Assembly: GCA_030667885.1 (NCBI GenBank)
Contig: DAOUVA010000293.1
Location: forward strand, 1-6,062
Reading direction: 5' to 3'
From: Phycisphaerae bacterium
GTDB taxonomy: Bacteria; Planctomycetota; Phycisphaerae; Sedimentisphaerales; Anaerobacaceae
Length of the DNA stretch: 6,062 bases
Both the position numbers and the translations under genes were made by a program. The notes under the pieces were generated by a model. It had not been told where the DNA came from. It did not search any database and saw only the letters and a list, made by a program, of their open reading frames with translations. Positions 5,486 to 6,062 of this stretch are shown one piece after another (the first letter of the stretch is position 1; each line of letters opens with the position of its first letter).

Positions 5486-6062
5486 TTATCATCTCAGCAA
5501 TCTTCCTGCCGGATTTGAGCATTCCCCCGAAAATAGGCCCCATTCTTGGAAGCCCAAAGGTAGAACACACGGACATGCCCGCGACATAAAGCCCGGGGAA
5601 AATCTCTCCTGTTTTCTCTACCACACCTTCTTCGGCCCGCTCGACATCCATAAAGCCTTCTTTCAACTGCCTGGGGTAAAGCTCCGGCTTTCTGGCCTTG
5701 AGCATGTTAACCAATTCCGCGGGATGGCCCGTCGTATCAATAAGGTGTTTAGACGAAATACAGAACGGGTCAACCGGCAGATTGGCCAGCCGCATAGTTG
5801 TACTGTTGACTACTACGCCTTCGACTGTGTCGGCCTTGAGAATGATGTCCTCTGCTTCGGTCAGGTTAAAAACTCTCGCCCCGGCCTGTGTGGCCTTATA
5901 GCACAAACCAGTAGCAAATTCCACCGCATCGGAAACATACAAATCTCCTTTCTTCACCGAGCGGATACCAATCTCATCCAGAATATCACTGTCTTCGACG
6001 GCAATTACGCTATAGCCGGCCGCACCGGCCCAGATGCCACCACCTGTCGAAAGCCTCTTTTC
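5472..6062 (-). CDS. Thi4-family (thiazole synthase-like) flavoprotein, N-terminus cut by right edge
   Basis: Thi4 enzymes build the ADP-thiazole precursor of thiamine from NAD and glycine; archaeal and many bacterial forms use sulfide. The visible 196 residues cover the C-terminal three quarters of a protein of about 260. They start just after the expected dinucleotide-binding loop with EKRLSTGGGIW (1-11 of the visible part). Clear family motifs follow: ILDEIGIR, LCYKATQAGARVFNL, VDP, DTTGH, FPGLYVAGM and PRMGPIFGGMLKSG. Two places differ from typical Thi4: visible residue 96 before VDP is Pro, where yeast has the sulfur-donating Cys and archaeal enzymes have His, and the GGG.W is followed by AGAAGYS instead of the usual GGMMFN-like stretch. 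This suggests a divergent paralog, so a thi4 symbol is not given. The frame is open to base 6062, so a GTG at 5957 is internal. The gene overlaps the downstream HD gene by 14 bp. Confidence 0.85.
   Translation of the reverse strand, partial: EKRLSTGGGIWAGAAGYSVIAVEDSDILDEIGIRSVKKGDLYVSDAVEFATGLCYKATQAGARVFNLTEAEDIILKADTVEGVVVNSTTMRLANLPVDPFCISSKHLIDTTGHPAELVNMLKARKPELYPRQLKEGFMDVERAEEGVVEKTGEIFPGLYVAGMSVCSTFGLPRMGPIFGGMLKSGRKIAEMINGKL

Noticed and set aside
5472..5957. GTG at 5957 as the start of the Thi4-like gene
   Set aside because: The frame stays open to the right edge and the upstream residues (RLSTGGGIW, ILDEIGIR) match the Thi4 family, so the GTG is an internal valine.
1..6062. tRNA or rRNA genes, CRISPR arrays, insertion sequences, integrases
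   Set aside because: No cloverleaf-like sequence, repeat-spacer pattern, transposase motif or terminal inverted repeats were seen. The intergenic gaps are all about 125 bp or less.

Overview
The window holds seven protein genes in a compact bacterial layout, two of them cut by the window edges in whole or part: a short gene tail, thioredoxin, a small uncharacterised protein, a secretin-like lipoprotein, RimO, PgsA, an HD-domain protein and a Thi4-family protein (eight coding regions counting the tail). No RNA gene, mobile element, CRISPR array or phage gene was found. The organism is most likely a bacterium of the Planctomycetota (Phycisphaerae-like). This is inferred from the mixed gene set, the orphan secretin, a bacterial Thi4 and start codons without clear Shine-Dalgarno sites. 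It is not proven by any marker here.

Left part (1-1234): the C-terminal end of an unknown + strand gene stops at 107. Four bases later begins a near-consensus sigma70 promoter (TTGACA, 17 bp, TAGAAT) for thioredoxin (222-548). Convergent to it is a small minus-strand gene (674-1108) with a disordered Pro-rich N-terminal half and a compact C-terminal domain. It appears to have its own extended -10 promoter, just past the hairpin terminator of the next gene.

Middle (1235-4154): a minus-strand secretin-family lipoprotein (1235-2638) is divergent from rimO (2777-4117), the S12 methylthiotransferase. rimO is followed on the same strand, after 37 bp, by pgsA (4155-4811), phosphatidylglycerophosphate synthase. 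Neither rimO nor pgsA has a good Shine-Dalgarno site, and in-frame stops just upstream fix both starts.

Right part (4808-6062): a minus-strand pair reads in from the right edge. A Thi4-family flavoprotein (5472 to beyond 6062) overlaps by 14 bp an HD-domain phosphohydrolase (4808-5485), whose stop in turn overlaps the stop of pgsA tail to tail. The Thi4-like protein has Pro where the family's sulfur-handling Cys or His is expected, so its activity may differ from thiazole synthesis.

Most of the window is ordinary housekeeping. The points worth a second look are the atypical Thi4 paired with an HD hydrolase, the orphan secretin, and the small two-part protein. I saw no convincing new multi-gene system.
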